Below, piece by piece: positions 7,705-16,284 of a DNA stretch of 50,707 nt (position 1 is its first letter; each line of letters begins with the position of its first letter). The DNA lies in assembly GCA_910588365.1 (NCBI GenBank), contig CAJUQS010000078.1, positions 1 through 50,707 of the forward strand, in the 5' to 3' direction. The notes under the pieces were generated by a model. It made no database searches, was not told the origin of the DNA, and worked only from the letters and a program-made list of their open reading frames with translations. This DNA is from an uncultured Oscillospiraceae bacterium (GTDB taxonomy: Bacteria > Bacillota > Clostridia > Oscillospirales > Oscillospiraceae). A program made the translations under genes and the position numbers.

Positions 7705-9099
7705 TTACTCGCCGTCAGCGGGAGCCTCCTCCTTGGTATCCCCGGCGGGAGCCTCCTCCTTGGTATCCCCGGCGGGAGCCTCCTCCTTGGTATCCCCGGC
7801 GGGAGCCTCCTCCTTGGGGGGCTCGGGCTTGACGGCGACGCCGCTGTCGGCCACAACGGCCACGGCCTTGCTGCGCCCCACCTGCTCGCGGATGACGGCG
7901 GCGTCCATGTACTTCTTGACGTTCTCCACATCCATGCCGTACTGGTCCGCCATCCTGGCAAACTCCGCCTCCACGTCCTCGTCGGAGACCTCGATGTTCT
8001 CCGCCTTGGCAATGGCGGCAATGGCCAGATCCATGCGGACCTGATTGACTGCGGGGGTGTGCGCCTCCTCCAGCAGCTTCTCCTCGTCCATGTTGGTCAT
8101 CTTCATGTACTGGTCAAAGGGGATGCCCTGGGACTGAATCTGCATCCGCAGGTTCTCCACGAAGCGGCGGGCCTGCTCCTCAATCATGGCGTCGGGGATG
8201 TCCGCCTGGATGCCGTCGGCCACCTTCTGCATCAGGATGTCCTCAAAGGCCCGGCGGCCGGCCTCCTCCCGCTCGGCGATGAGCTTGGCCTTCACGTCCT
8301 TCTTCAGCTCCGCCAGGGTGTCAAACTCGGACACGTCCTTGGCGAACTCGTCGTCCAGGGCGGGCACCTCCTTGACCTTGACGGAGTTGACCTTCACGTG
8401 GAAGACCACGGACTTGCCGGCCAGATCGGCGTGGTAGTCCTCGGGGAAGGTGATGTTGATATCCCGCTCCTCGCCGATCTCCATGCCGATGACCTGGTCC
8501 TCGAAGCCGGGGACGAAGCTGCCGGAGCCGATCTCCAGATCAAAGCTGTCGCCCTTACCGCCGTCGAAGGGCACGCCCTCCAGGAAGCCCTCGAAGTCGA
8601 TGTTGGCCACGTCGCCCTTCTTGACCTTGCGCTCCACGCTGACCAGACGGCCGTTGCGCTCGGCCATCTCCTTCAGGCGGGCGTTGACGTCGGCGGCCAT
8701 GACCTTCACCTCAGCCCTGGGGGCCTCCAGGCCCTTATACTGGCCCAGGGTCACCTCGGGATAAACGGCCACGGTGGCCTTGAAGGAGAAGCCCTCCTTG
8801 CCAACCTCCAGCAGCTCCACCTGGGGGTAGCCCACCACGTCCAGCTCCTGCTCCTTGACGGCGCCGGCATAGGCGTCGGGCAGGGCGATGTTGACCGCCT
8901 CCTCATAGAAGACGCCAACGCCGTACATGTTCTCAATCATCTTGCGGGGGGCCTTGCCGGGGCGGAAGCCGGGAATTCTGATACTGCCGCGCTGCTTTCT
9001 GTAGGCCTTCTCAACGGCAGCCTCAAAATCGTCCGCGCTTACCTCAACGGTCAGCGCAACCATGCTTTTTTCAAGTTTTTCAAAGCTTTTAACACTCAT
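7705..9099 (-). CDS. tig: Trigger factor, ribosome-associated chaperone and prolyl isomerase
   Basis: A 464-residue chaperone that meets nascent chains at the ribosome exit. The N-terminal ribosome-binding domain carries the signature GFRPGKAPRKMIE (about 43-55), followed by an FKBP-type prolyl isomerase domain beginning at GDVANIDFEGFLEG (about 160) and a helical C-terminal domain. It is longer than the usual ~430 residues because the C-terminus (about 428-464) is a run of the decapeptide KEEAPAGDT(K), encoded by near-perfect 30-bp DNA repeats. CGGAGGAAATAG precedes the ATG. It heads the clpP-clpX-lon-engB series. Confidence 0.97.
   Translation of the reverse strand: MSVKSFEKLEKSMVALTVEVSADDFEAAVEKAYRKQRGSIRIPGFRPGKAPRKMIENMYGVGVFYEEAVNIALPDAYAGAVKEQELDVVGYPQVELLEVGKEGFSFKATVAVYPEVTLGQYKGLEAPRAEVKVMAADVNARLKEMAERNGRLVSVERKVKKGDVANIDFEGFLEGVPFDGGKGDSFDLEIGSGSFVPGFEDQVIGMEIGEERDINITFPEDYHADLAGKSVVFHVKVNSVKVKEVPALDDEFAKDVSEFDTLAELKKDVKAKLIAEREEAGRRAFEDILMQKVADGIQADIPDAMIEEQARRFVENLRMQIQSQGIPFDQYMKMTNMDEEKLLEEAHTPAVNQVRMDLAIAAIAKAENIEVSDEDVEAEFARMADQYGMDVENVKKYMDAAVIREQVGRSKAVAVVADSGVAVKPEPPKEEAPAGDTKEEAPAGDTKEEAPAGDTKEEAPADGE
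7722..7818 (-). repeat. 30-bp tandem repeat encoding the acidic tail of trigger factor
   Basis: The 30-bp unit GGCGGGAGCCTCCTCCTTGG plus TATCCCCGGC, read on the plus strand, is repeated three times almost perfectly, plus a diverged edge copy. It keeps frame and encodes (KEEAPAGDT). Such repeats can change copy number by slippage. Confidence 0.9.
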
Positions 9100-9149
9100 T
9101 TTCTATTTCCTCCGTTTACTATCGGCCTTTCACAGTCAGCCAGCATGTT

Positions 9150-9177
9150 ATTGTACCATAGCAAGTTTTAAATTACC
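9150..9177 (-). promoter_or_regulatory. Putative extended -10 promoter for tig
   Basis: On the minus strand TACAAT (9150-9155) is preceded by TGG, an extended -10, in an AT-rich 91-nt gap upstream of tig. The -35 match (TGGTAA, 17 nt upstream) is weak. Confidence 0.45.
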
Positions 9178-9190
9178 AGTGTTTTTTTCA

Positions 9191-9877
9191 CTAATCCAAT
9201 ATTTTTTTCGGAATAAATCCCAGATAATCCGCCGCCACCAGGTGGTACGCCACGCCCTCCACGGTTCCCTCAATGGCCCGCTTATGGGAGGGGCCGTGGA
9301 GGTGCCCGTAGAAGCAGCGCTCCACGCCGTACTCCTCCAGCTTCCGGATGATCTCCGGGCAGCGGTAGCCGGTGTAGAGGGGCGGGTAGTGGAGGAAGGC
9401 CAGGATGGGCCTGCCCTCCGCGGCCTTCAAGGACGCCTCCAGGCGCCCCACCTCCCGGTTCAGCACCTTCTCGTTGTGGCCGGACTGCTCCTCCTCGTAG
9501 AACCACCCCCGGGTGCCGCACAGGGCGTACTCCCCGTAAAAGAAGCAGTTGTTGTGGAGAATCTCCAGCGAATCCAGGCCGTTTTCGGCGAAGAAGCGCC
9601 TCATTTTCGCGGCGGTGTTCCACCAGTAGTCGTGGTTCCCCTTGAGGATGATCTTCCTGCCCGGCAGGCGGTGGAGAAAGCGGAAGTCCTCCAGGCTCTC
9701 GGCAAAGCCGATGCCCCAGGAGGTGTCTCCGCACAGGACGGTGACGTCCTCCTCCCCCAGGCGTGAGAACGCCTCCTCCAGCCGCCGGACGTGGCCGGCC
9801 CAGCCGGGGCCGAAGACATCCATCGGCTTGTTGACAGACAGGGAGAGGTGGAGATCTCCGATTGCATAGAGGGACAT
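9191..9877 (-). CDS. Calcineurin-like metallophosphoesterase
   Basis: A 228-residue protein with the full dinuclear metallophosphoesterase motif series: GDLHL near residue 7, GDTSWG, KGNHDYWW, an internal His region FLHYPP, and GHLHGPSHK near residue 200. It should hydrolyse a phosphomonoester or phosphodiester; the natural substrate is not inferable. Close relatives in Clostridia are called 'serine/threonine phosphatase-like' or simply phosphohydrolase. An AAGGGAAG sequence precedes the ATG. It follows thrC by 59 nt and precedes the tig promoter, so it probably ends the lepB-thrC transcript. Confidence 0.88.
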   Translation of the reverse strand: MSLYAIGDLHLSLSVNKPMDVFGPGWAGHVRRLEEAFSRLGEEDVTVLCGDTSWGIGFAESLEDFRFLHRLPGRKIILKGNHDYWWNTAAKMRRFFAENGLDSLEILHNNCFFYGEYALCGTRGWFYEEEQSGHNEKVLNREVGRLEASLKAAEGRPILAFLHYPPLYTGYRCPEIIRKLEEYGVERCFYGHLHGPSHKRAIEGTVEGVAYHLVAADYLGFIPKKILD

Positions 9878-9936
9878 AGGCGCTTCCCTTTCTACGCTCC
9901 GCGGCCCCGCGGGCGTTCTATCGTGTGATCCGGCGG

Positions 9937-11421
9937 CTACTTCAGGAACTCCAGGACGACCCGCTCCATGTTCTCCCGCTCCGTCACCTGGCCGAACCTG
10001 GGCGTCTTCCCCTTCAGGGCCGCCAGCCGGGCCGGCGCGGCCGTCCCGGTGACCGCCTCCATCTGGGCAATCCGTTCCACGCTGTCCTCCGCCGGCGTCT
10101 CGCCGATGGCGGAGAGCACGCTGTCGCAGAACTTGTAGGGGCTGGCGGTGGAGACGAAGATGGCCGGCGTCTTGTCGCCGGTCTCGTGGCGGTAGTCGGT
10201 GAGCACCTTCGCGGCCACGGCGGTGTGGGGGTCGATGAGATAGCCGTACTGGTAGAGCATCCCGATGGACGCCGCCGTCTCCTCCTCGCCGCAGAAGCCG
10301 CCGTAAAACAGCTCCTGGAGCCGCTCCTTCATCTCCCCGCCGATCTCATAGCGGCCCGTCCGGGCCAGCTGGTCCATGTAGGAGCGCACCAGCTCGTCGT
10401 CCCCGCCGCTCAGATCGAAGATCAGCCGCTCCAAGTTGCTGGAGATCAGGATGTCCATGGAGGGTGACATGGTGGTGTGGAAGGGGCGGTTGCGGTCGTA
10501 GACGCCGGTGCGGATGAAGTCGGTGAGCACGTCGTTGCGGTTGGACGCGCAGATCAGCTTTCCCACCGGCAGGCCCATCCGCTTGGCGTAGTAGCAGGCC
10601 AGGATGTTGCCGAAGTTGCCCGTGGGCACACAGTAGTTCACCTTCTGGCCCAGCTTGATCTCCTTGGCATTGAGCAGATCGCAGTAGGCGGAGATATAGT
10701 AGACGATCTGGGGCAGAATCCGGCCCCAGTTGATGGAGTTGGCGGAGGAGAGGAAGCACCCCCGTCCCGCCAGCTCCTCCCGGATGGCGGGGTCGGAGAA
10801 GATGCGCTTGACGCCGTTCTGGGCGTCGTCAAAGTTGCCCTTCACGGCGCAGACGCCCACGTTGCCCCCCCCCTGGGTGACCATCTGCAGCTTCTGGATC
10901 TCGCTGACGCCCTTCTCCGGGTAGAACACCAGGATTTTCGTCTGGTCCACGTCGGCAAAGCCCTCCATGGCGGCCTTGCCGGTGTCCCCGGAGGTGGCCA
11001 CCAGGATGCAGGCCGCCTTCTCCTCCCCGGTGATCCGCAGGCTGGCGGAAATCAGCTGGGGCAGCATCTGGAGCGCCATGTCCTTGAAGGCGCTGGTGGG
11101 ACCGTGCCACAGCTCCAGGCACCAGGTGTTCCCGTCCATCCGGTGCAGCGGCGCCACGTCCGGGTGGTCGAACTTCTCCGGGCCGTAGGCCCTGGCCGCG
11201 AAGATGTTGAGCTCCTCGGGCCGGAAGTGCTCCACGTATTTGCCCATAATGTAGGCCGCCCGGCGCTGGTAGCTCAGGCCGCAGAGGGTGTTCAGATCCA
11301 GGGAGCCCAGCGTGGGAAAGTGGACCGGGGTGAACAGTCCGCCGTCCCGGCTCAGGCCCATCTTGATGGCCTCCGCCGCGCTCAGGCGCAGGGTCTTGTC
11401 TCTCGTACTCAAATACTGCAT
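9937..11421 (-). CDS. thrC: Threonine synthase
   Basis: A 494-residue PLP enzyme converting O-phosphohomoserine to threonine, the last step of threonine synthesis. The N-terminal Thr_synth_N segment (MQYLSTRDKTLRLSAAEA) is followed by the PLP lysine K113 in GPTSAFKDMAL, the phosphate-binding ATSGDTGKAA and the second half with VPTGNFGN. The length is that of the longer (class I, yeast/E. coli-like ThrC) type. The start at 11421 has GGAGG 7 nt upstream; an upstream in-frame start would add 20 unconserved residues. No other threonine genes are adjacent. It is downstream of yraN by 52 nt with no clear promoter between. Confidence 0.96.
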   Translation of the reverse strand: MQYLSTRDKTLRLSAAEAIKMGLSRDGGLFTPVHFPTLGSLDLNTLCGLSYQRRAAYIMGKYVEHFRPEELNIFAARAYGPEKFDHPDVAPLHRMDGNTWCLELWHGPTSAFKDMALQMLPQLISASLRITGEEKAACILVATSGDTGKAAMEGFADVDQTKILVFYPEKGVSEIQKLQMVTQGGGNVGVCAVKGNFDDAQNGVKRIFSDPAIREELAGRGCFLSSANSINWGRILPQIVYYISAYCDLLNAKEIKLGQKVNYCVPTGNFGNILACYYAKRMGLPVGKLICASNRNDVLTDFIRTGVYDRNRPFHTTMSPSMDILISSNLERLIFDLSGGDDELVRSYMDQLARTGRYEIGGEMKERLQELFYGGFCGEEETAASIGMLYQYGYLIDPHTAVAAKVLTDYRHETGDKTPAIFVSTASPYKFCDSVLSAIGETPAEDSVERIAQMEAVTGTAAPARLAALKGKTPRFGQVTERENMERVVLEFLK

Positions 11422-11473
11422 AACGGTTCCTCCATCTGATCCTTTTTGTGAAAAGGAAACGGGTTCGCATACT

Positions 11474-11830
11474 CTAAACAAAAGCGCCGCTGAGATAACA
11501 AATCCGGCGCTGCCCGCCGCTGTCCCATACCTCCGCCACGTCGAAGCGGCAGGGGCAGTCCAGCTCCTTTTCCGCCAAGTAATATCCGGCGGCGGCGCGC
11601 AGGCGGCGCTGCTTGGCGGGTGTCACGGACTCCCGCGCGGCGGCGATGGCACCCGGGGAGCGGGTCTTCACCTCCACGAAGCACAAAACGCCCTCCGGGG
11701 AGCGGGCAATCAGATCCACCTCTCCCCAGCGGCAGCGGTACCGGCGCTCCAGCACACGGAAGCCCCGCCGCTCCAGGGCCGCCGCCACGGCGGCCTCCCC
11801 CCGCTCGCCCAGCGCCCCGCGCTCATCCAC
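11474..11830 (-). CDS. yraN: YraN/UPF0102 family nuclease-fold protein
   Basis: A 118-residue protein of the YraN family, a restriction-endonuclease-like fold with E37/D39 (WGEVDLIA) and E53-x-K55 (FVEVKTR), the metal-binding D-ExK set. The role is uncertain; a Holliday-junction-resolvase-like activity has been proposed from the fold. The start is a GTG at 11830 that overlaps the 3' end of rnhB by 8 nt; no ATG gives an intact family N-terminus (GERGEAAVAAALERRGF). The rnhB-yraN pairing is very common, which supports the call. Confidence 0.9.
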   Translation of the reverse strand: MDERGALGERGEAAVAAALERRGFRVLERRYRCRWGEVDLIARSPEGVLCFVEVKTRSPGAIAAARESVTPAKQRRLRAAAGYYLAEKELDCPCRFDVAEVWDSGGQRRICYLSGAFV

Positions 11831-12464
11831 GGCGGGATGCCTCCCACTTGCGCAGAAAGCTTTTGCGGTGGATGGGGCTGGGGCCGTACTGGTCCAGCAT
11901 CTCATAGTGGAGCCTGGTGCCGTAGCCCTTGTGCTTGTCGAAGCGATACTGGGGGTACTGCTCCGACATGGCCTCCATGTGCCGGTCCCGGCTGACCTTG
12001 GCCAGGATGGAGGCCGCCGCGATGGACGCGCTGCGCCCGTCGCCCCTGACCACCGTCTCATGGGGGAGCGTGATGGCGCAGCGGGTGCCGTGGTCCCGGT
12101 TCCCGTCAATGAGGGCGAAGTCCGCCGCCGGGTCCAGCCGGCCGATGGCCAGCTCCATGGCCTTCATCCGGGCGTTGAGAATGTCCAGCTCGTCGATCTC
12201 CTCCGGCCCCACGGCCGCCACGGCCCAGGCCGCGGCTTGCGCGCAGATCAGATCAAAGAGCTGGTCCCGCCGCCTGGGCGTCACCTTTTTTGAGTCGTTG
12301 AGGCCGGGCAGCTCCAGTCCGAAGGGCAGAATCACCGCCCCGGCGTACACCGGCCCGGCCAGGGGCCCGGCCCCCGCCTCGTCACAGCCGCAGACCAGGG
12401 CGTATCCCCGGTCCAGGGCCGTCTGTTCAAGCTCCCACAGGGAGCCCGCCGTCATCTTATCCAT
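11823..12464 (-). CDS. rnhB: Ribonuclease HII
   Basis: A 213-residue enzyme that cleaves the RNA strand of RNA-DNA hybrids and starts removal of misincorporated ribonucleotides. The RNase H-fold motif CDEAGAGPLAGPV holds D28 and E29; LNDSKK and ALIDGNRD supply further carboxylates. The N-terminal ~20 residues are a short helix. The gene overlaps rbgA by 8 nt on the 5' side and yraN by 8 nt on the 3' side, which indicates translational coupling in a compact operon lepB-rbgA-rnhB-yraN. Confidence 0.97.
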   Translation of the reverse strand: MDKMTAGSLWELEQTALDRGYALVCGCDEAGAGPLAGPVYAGAVILPFGLELPGLNDSKKVTPRRRDQLFDLICAQAAAWAVAAVGPEEIDELDILNARMKAMELAIGRLDPAADFALIDGNRDHGTRCAITLPHETVVRGDGRSASIAAASILAKVSRDRHMEAMSEQYPQYRFDKHKGYGTRLHYEMLDQYGPSPIHRKSFLRKWEASRRG

Positions 12465-13338
12465 TGTCCAGCTCCTCCGGCAGCTCCAGGGTGAAGCGGC
12501 CCAGCCGGCCTCCCCGGAACTCGTCGAGCAGGATCCGGGCCATGCGCTCGGTGTCCACCTCGCCGCCCCGGACCACGAAGCCCCGTCTGCGCCCCGCCTT
12601 CACCAGCAGGTCCCAGCCGGAGTCCCCCTCCTCTGCCGCCGTTTGATAGCGCTCCAGCAGCGCCTGGGGATAGTTCCGGCCCAGGTAGCCGATCAGGTGG
12701 CAGGCCAGCTCCTCCAGGTCCATGACCTCGTCCCGCACCGCGCCGGTGCAGGCCAGCCGGATGCCCACCGACCGGTCCTCAAACCTGGGCCACAGCATCC
12801 CCGGGGTGTCCAGCAGCTCCAAGCTCTGGTCCACGGGGACCCACTGCTTGCCCCGGGTGACGCCGGGGCGGTCCTCCGCCTTGGCGGTCTTCCGCCGGGC
12901 CACCTGATTGATGAAGGTGGACTTGCCCACATTGGGGATGCCCAGGATCATCACCCGCACCATCCGCCCCGTCTGGCCCTTCGCCGCGTAGGCGGCCAGC
13001 TTGTCCGCGAGGAGCCCCCGCACGGCGGCGGGAAACTGCCGGGTCCCCTGGCCGGTCCTGGCGTTGGTCTCCAGCACCGCGAAGCCCCGGCCCCGGAAGT
13101 AATCCCTCCACTGCCGCGTCCCGGCGGGGTCCGCCAGGTCCACCCGGTTGAGGACCATCAGGCGGGGCTTGCCCGCCGTCAGCTCCTCCACGTCCGGGTT
13201 CCGGCTGGACGAGGGGATACGGGCGTCCAGAATCTCGCACACCGCGTCCATGTGCCCCAGCTGCTCCTGGATCATCCGCCGGGTCTTGGCCATGTGGCCG
13301 GGGTACCATTGAATGTTCATCTGGCTGCCCTGTTCCAT
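12457..13338 (-). CDS. rbgA: RbgA/YlqF, circularly permuted GTPase for 50S assembly
   Basis: A 293-residue GTPase with the permuted order G4-G5-G1-G2-G3: NRVD at 64-67, GIPNVGKS at 133-140, T161 and DTPG at 177-180. The N-terminal NIQWYPGHMAKT is the hallmark of YlqF, and the C-terminal ANTAR-like helical domain contacts 23S rRNA. It acts late in large-subunit maturation. The ATG at 13338 has GGAGG 5 nt upstream; an ATG six codons later (13320) is the conserved family start and could also be used. The lepB-rbgA-rnhB order is typical of Firmicutes. Confidence 0.95.
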   Translation of the reverse strand: MEQGSQMNIQWYPGHMAKTRRMIQEQLGHMDAVCEILDARIPSSSRNPDVEELTAGKPRLMVLNRVDLADPAGTRQWRDYFRGRGFAVLETNARTGQGTRQFPAAVRGLLADKLAAYAAKGQTGRMVRVMILGIPNVGKSTFINQVARRKTAKAEDRPGVTRGKQWVPVDQSLELLDTPGMLWPRFEDRSVGIRLACTGAVRDEVMDLEELACHLIGYLGRNYPQALLERYQTAAEEGDSGWDLLVKAGRRRGFVVRGGEVDTERMARILLDEFRGGRLGRFTLELPEELDNG

Positions 13339-13353
13339 ACGCTCCTCCGTCCG

Positions 13354-14022
13354 TCAGCGAACCACGCCCACGCGGCTCCAGTCGCTCTTATCGGTATCCG
13401 GCGTCCGGCCGGGCATCAGCAGGAACACGGCCTTCCCCTGGAGGTACCCCCGCTTCACCGGCCCCAGCTTGGGACTGCGGCTGTCGGTGCTGTGGTTGCG
13501 GTTGTCCCCCATGACCAGCACCTCGTCCTCCGCCAGGGTCAGGGGGAAGACGGTGCCGTCGGTGGTGTAGGTGGGCTCCTTGATGTAGGGCTCGTCCAGC
13601 TCCTGGCCGTCCACATAGACCGTGCCGGTGCTGAAGTCGATGTCCACGGTCTGGCCTCCCACGGCGATGATCCGCTTGACCAGCGTGTCGCTGAGCTCGG
13701 CGTTGTAGTCGTTGATGACCACCACGTCCCCGGCCTTGAAGTCGCAGTAGGCGGCGTTGAGCACCAGCAGCCGGTCGCCGGTGTAGAGCGTATCCTGCAT
13801 GGACGGGCCGCTGACGCCGATGAGCCGCACGGCGAAGGTGAACAGCAGCACCACGCTCACCACCGCCGTGATGAGGGCCTGGGCCCAGCAGTAGATCATC
13901 CCCTCCAGGGTCTCCGGCTCCTTCTCCTCCTCCGGCTCCTGTCCGGCGGGAGCGGCGTCCTCCCGCTCCGCCTCCAGGGCGCCCTCCTGCTCCCGGGTCA
14001 GCTCCTTATTTTCCTCTGCCAT
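13354..14022 (-). CDS. lepB: Signal peptidase I
   Basis: A 222-residue membrane serine protease that removes signal peptides from exported proteins. An acidic cytoplasmic N-terminus (about 1-40, Glu-rich) precedes one transmembrane helix (about 47-68). Box B GPSMQDTL holds nucleophile S74, Box D VKRIIAVGG holds general base K116, and Box E GDNRNHSTDSR is at 172-182. The Gram-positive short form has one membrane anchor. The acidic tail before the helix is longer than in B. subtilis SipS. It heads an operon with rbgA 15 nt downstream. Confidence 0.96.
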   Translation of the reverse strand: MAEENKELTREQEGALEAEREDAAPAGQEPEEEKEPETLEGMIYCWAQALITAVVSVVLLFTFAVRLIGVSGPSMQDTLYTGDRLLVLNAAYCDFKAGDVVVINDYNAELSDTLVKRIIAVGGQTVDIDFSTGTVYVDGQELDEPYIKEPTYTTDGTVFPLTLAEDEVLVMGDNRNHSTDSRSPKLGPVKRGYLQGKAVFLLMPGRTPDTDKSDWSRVGVVR

Positions 14023-14060
14023 AGCAGCACACTCCTCAACTTATGATATTCTAAGCATAT

Positions 14061-14089
14061 AGCATAGCACAATCGGGGCGGAATTACAA
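14061..14089 (-). promoter_or_regulatory. Putative promoter for the lepB-rbgA-rnhB-yraN operon
   Basis: On the minus strand TTGTAA (14084-14089), 17 nt, then TATGCT (14061-14066), about 38 nt upstream of the lepB start in the only AT-rich patch of the gap. Confidence 0.5.
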
Positions 14090-14172
14090 CTGCGAAGTGC
14101 ACAGTTTCCGTCCGCCACCCCCGGTCCGGGTTTGTGACGGCCGTCTATCGGAGGACTTTCCGCCGCATAAGA

Positions 14173-14200
14173 GAGCCGGGAAACGGATGTTTCCCGGCTC
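14173..14200 (-). terminator. Hairpin terminator downstream of the cysE/small-membrane-protein genes
   Basis: A perfect 12-bp stem GAGCCGGGAAAC/GTTTCCCGGCTC lies 6 nt after the stop of the small membrane protein gene, followed on the minus strand by TCTCTTATG. It separates the pepT group from the lepB promoter. Confidence 0.7.
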
Positions 14201-14205
14201 CTCCG

Positions 14206-14409
14206 CTATTTTTTCACTTTGCCGTACAGCCAGCAGGCCAGAAAGCTTATCCCCCAGAAGACCACGAAGTAGACGGCAAAATTCCGCGCCAGCTGCACCC
14301 AGATGGGCGGCGGAACTGCGCCGGAATACCGCACACCCCCGCGAAAGAAGGAGATCGCCGTCAGCACGGCGGCAATCAGCGCCGCGCGCCCCACCGTCAA
14401 TTTCTTCAT
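14206..14409 (-). CDS. Small two-helix membrane protein, unknown function
   Basis: A 67-residue protein starting MKKLTVGRAALIAAVLTAIS with two hydrophobic stretches (about 8-22 and 44-62) around a polar loop containing PPPIWVQLARN, and a basic C-terminal tail WLYGKVKK. I do not recognise a family. The ATG overlaps the stop of the acetyltransferase gene (ATGA), and GGAGGAG lies just upstream, so it is translated and coupled to that gene. It may be a membrane partner of the acetyltransferase, but this is only inference from position. Confidence 0.7.
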   Translation of the reverse strand: MKKLTVGRAALIAAVLTAISFFRGGVRYSGAVPPPIWVQLARNFAVYFVVFWGISFLACWLYGKVKK

Positions 14410-14882
14410 GCCTGTTTCTCCTCCCGTATGATTACCCTGGGCGGCTGGGCCACCACGGTGGCCCCCGGCGGCACGTCGGTGCTGACGGCCGCGCCCGCGC
14501 CGATCCGGGCCCCCGGCCCCACCTGGATGTCCCCCACCAGCACCGCGCCGGCCCCGATGAGACAGCCCTCCCCAATCCGGGGGGCCCTGCCGTTCACCTC
14601 GCCGATGGTGACGTTCTGGTAGATACGGCACCCGGGACCGATGGAGGCGTACCGGGAGATGTAGATGCCGTGGAGGCCGTGGGGAAGCGAGGGAATCCCC
14701 TCAATCCTGGCCCCCCGGCCGATGTACCCGCCCCGCCTGTGGGCCATGCGGTTGAGGAAAAACGTCAGCACATCCGCCCACAGCTTACTGCTTGTCCGCT
14801 CCCGGCGGCGGAAGAGCCGCCAGAAGCGCCCCAGGTTGTTGCCCAGGGAGTAGTCCATGATTCGCTCACGAAGGTTTGCCAT
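14406..14882 (-). CDS. Short serine O-acetyltransferase (CysE-like, left-handed beta helix)
   Basis: A 158-residue acyltransferase with an N-terminal helix (about 1-48) and hexapeptide repeats from about 52 to 145 (YIGRGARIEGIPSLPHGLHG, ISRYASIGPGCRI, VTIGEVNGRAPRIG). The NVTIG..NGRAPRIGEG layout with active-site HGLHG matches the serine acetyltransferase branch, which makes O-acetylserine for cysteine synthesis, but it lacks the ~80-residue N-terminal domain of full-length CysE. Other acyl acceptors, such as a cell-envelope sugar, remain possible. It shares an operon with a PLP lyase acting on sulfur amino acids, which fits a sulfur role. Confidence 0.72.
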   Translation of the reverse strand: MANLRERIMDYSLGNNLGRFWRLFRRRERTSSKLWADVLTFFLNRMAHRRGGYIGRGARIEGIPSLPHGLHGIYISRYASIGPGCRIYQNVTIGEVNGRAPRIGEGCLIGAGAVLVGDIQVGPGARIGAGAAVSTDVPPGATVVAQPPRVIIREEKQA

Positions 14883-14892
14883 TGTGTTTCTC

Positions 14893-14945
14893 CACACGCA
14901 AAGCGCAGCTTTGCGCAACAAGTTCTTTTGGGTTCTTTTTCCGTG
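14893..14945 (+). repeat. Interspersed hairpin-plus-pyrimidine repeat, copy 2
   Basis: Plus-strand GCAAAGC-GCA-GCTTTGC hairpin followed by GCAACAAGTTCTTTTGGG and TTCTTTTTCC, matching the pattern at 3059 and the inverted copy at 24838. It lies in the 118-nt gap between the PLP lyase and acetyltransferase genes. Confidence 0.55.
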
Positions 14946-15000
14946 CAGTGACCGCGCAGCGGGCACCAGCAGCCCAAGCCGCCAAGGGCGGCGAGTGGTT

Positions 15001-16284
15001 TCAGGAAAACGAACAGAGCCCCTTATCCACCATCTTTTGCAGCGAAAGCAGGATCCCCAGCTTGGCGTGGTGCCAGGTGAGGCCCCCCTGGAAGTAGACC
15101 GCGTAGGGCGGGCGGATGGGCCCGTCGGCGCTGAGCTCGATGCTGCTGCCCTGGACGAAGGCCCCCGCCGCCATGATGACCTGGCTGTCATAGCCGGGCA
15201 TGTCCCCGGGCACCGGGGTGGCGAAGCTGTCCACCGGGGCCGCCGCCTGGATGCCCTCGCAGAAGGCGCACATGGCCGCCTCGCTGCCCAGCTCCACCGC
15301 CTGGATGATGTCGCTGCGGGGCGCCGCGGCGCCGGGGATGCACCGGAAGCCCAACCCCTCGTAGAGATTGGCGGCGAAGATCGCCCCCTTCAGCGCGCCG
15401 GCCACCACCGTGGGCGACAGGAAGAACCCCTGGTAGAAGGCCGGCAGGATGCCCAGGTTGGCGCCCACCTCCTGGCCCAGACCCGGCGCCGAGAGCCGGT
15501 AGGCGCACCGGTCCACGCAGGACCTTGTCCCGCAGATGTACCCGCCGATGGGCGCCAGACCCCCGCCGGGATTCTTGATGAGGCTCCCCACCACCATGTC
15601 CGCCCCCACGTCCGAGGGCTCAATAGTCTCCACAAACTCCCCGTAGCAGTTGTCCACCATCACCGTCACGCCCGGCTTGACGGATTTGCAGAAAGCAATC
15701 AGCTCCCCGATCTGCCCCACGGAGAAGGAGGGCCGGGTGGCGTACCCCTTGCTGCGCTGGATGGTGATGAGCCGGGTCTTCGGGCCGATGGCGGCGCGGA
15801 TGGCGTCATAGTCAAAGCTGCCGTCCGGCTTCAGATCCGCCTGCCGGTAGCGCACCCCATACTCCGCCAGGGAGCAGGGGCTGGGCCGGATGCCGATGAC
15901 CTCCTGCAGCGTGTCGTAGGGCGCGCCCACGGGGGAGAGCAGCTCGTCCCCGGGCAGGAGATTGGCGGAGAGCGCCACCGACAGCGCGTGGGTGCCGCAG
16001 GTGATCTGGGGCCGGACCAGGGCTGCCTCGGTGTGGAACACATCCGCGTAGACCCGCTCCAGCCGCTCCCGGCCGTCGTCGTCATAGCCGTAGCCGGTGG
16101 TGGCGGCAAAGTGGTTGGCGCCGATCCGGTTTTTCTGCATGGCGGCGAGCACCTTGGCCTGGTTGTACTCCGCCGTCTGATCGATCCCCCGGAACCGCTG
16201 CGCCAGATCCGCCAGCACCGCCTCCCCGCGCTCCCAGACCGCCCGGCGCAGGCCCAGCTGCTCATACATCTGGAAAAGCTCCAT
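15001..16284 (-). CDS. Methionine gamma-lyase-family PLP protein ('aluminium resistance' family)
   Basis: A 427-residue fold-type I PLP protein of the family often labelled 'aluminium resistance protein' or Met_gamma_lyase. The PLP-binding lysine is K237 in GSLIKNPGGGLAPIGG; other hallmarks are ITCGTHAL (about 94-101), SVGAPYDTL and MVDNCYGEFVE. Relatives are thought to act as C-S lyases, though the true substrate is unsettled. The start at 16284 overlaps the pepT stop by one base (TGATG), so translation is coupled to pepT. Co-occurrence with a CysE-like gene suggests sulfur-amino-acid metabolism. Confidence 0.9.
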   Translation of the reverse strand: MELFQMYEQLGLRRAVWERGEAVLADLAQRFRGIDQTAEYNQAKVLAAMQKNRIGANHFAATTGYGYDDDGRERLERVYADVFHTEAALVRPQITCGTHALSVALSANLLPGDELLSPVGAPYDTLQEVIGIRPSPCSLAEYGVRYRQADLKPDGSFDYDAIRAAIGPKTRLITIQRSKGYATRPSFSVGQIGELIAFCKSVKPGVTVMVDNCYGEFVETIEPSDVGADMVVGSLIKNPGGGLAPIGGYICGTRSCVDRCAYRLSAPGLGQEVGANLGILPAFYQGFFLSPTVVAGALKGAIFAANLYEGLGFRCIPGAAAPRSDIIQAVELGSEAAMCAFCEGIQAAAPVDSFATPVPGDMPGYDSQVIMAAGAFVQGSSIELSADGPIRPPYAVYFQGGLTWHHAKLGILLSLQKMVDKGLCSFS

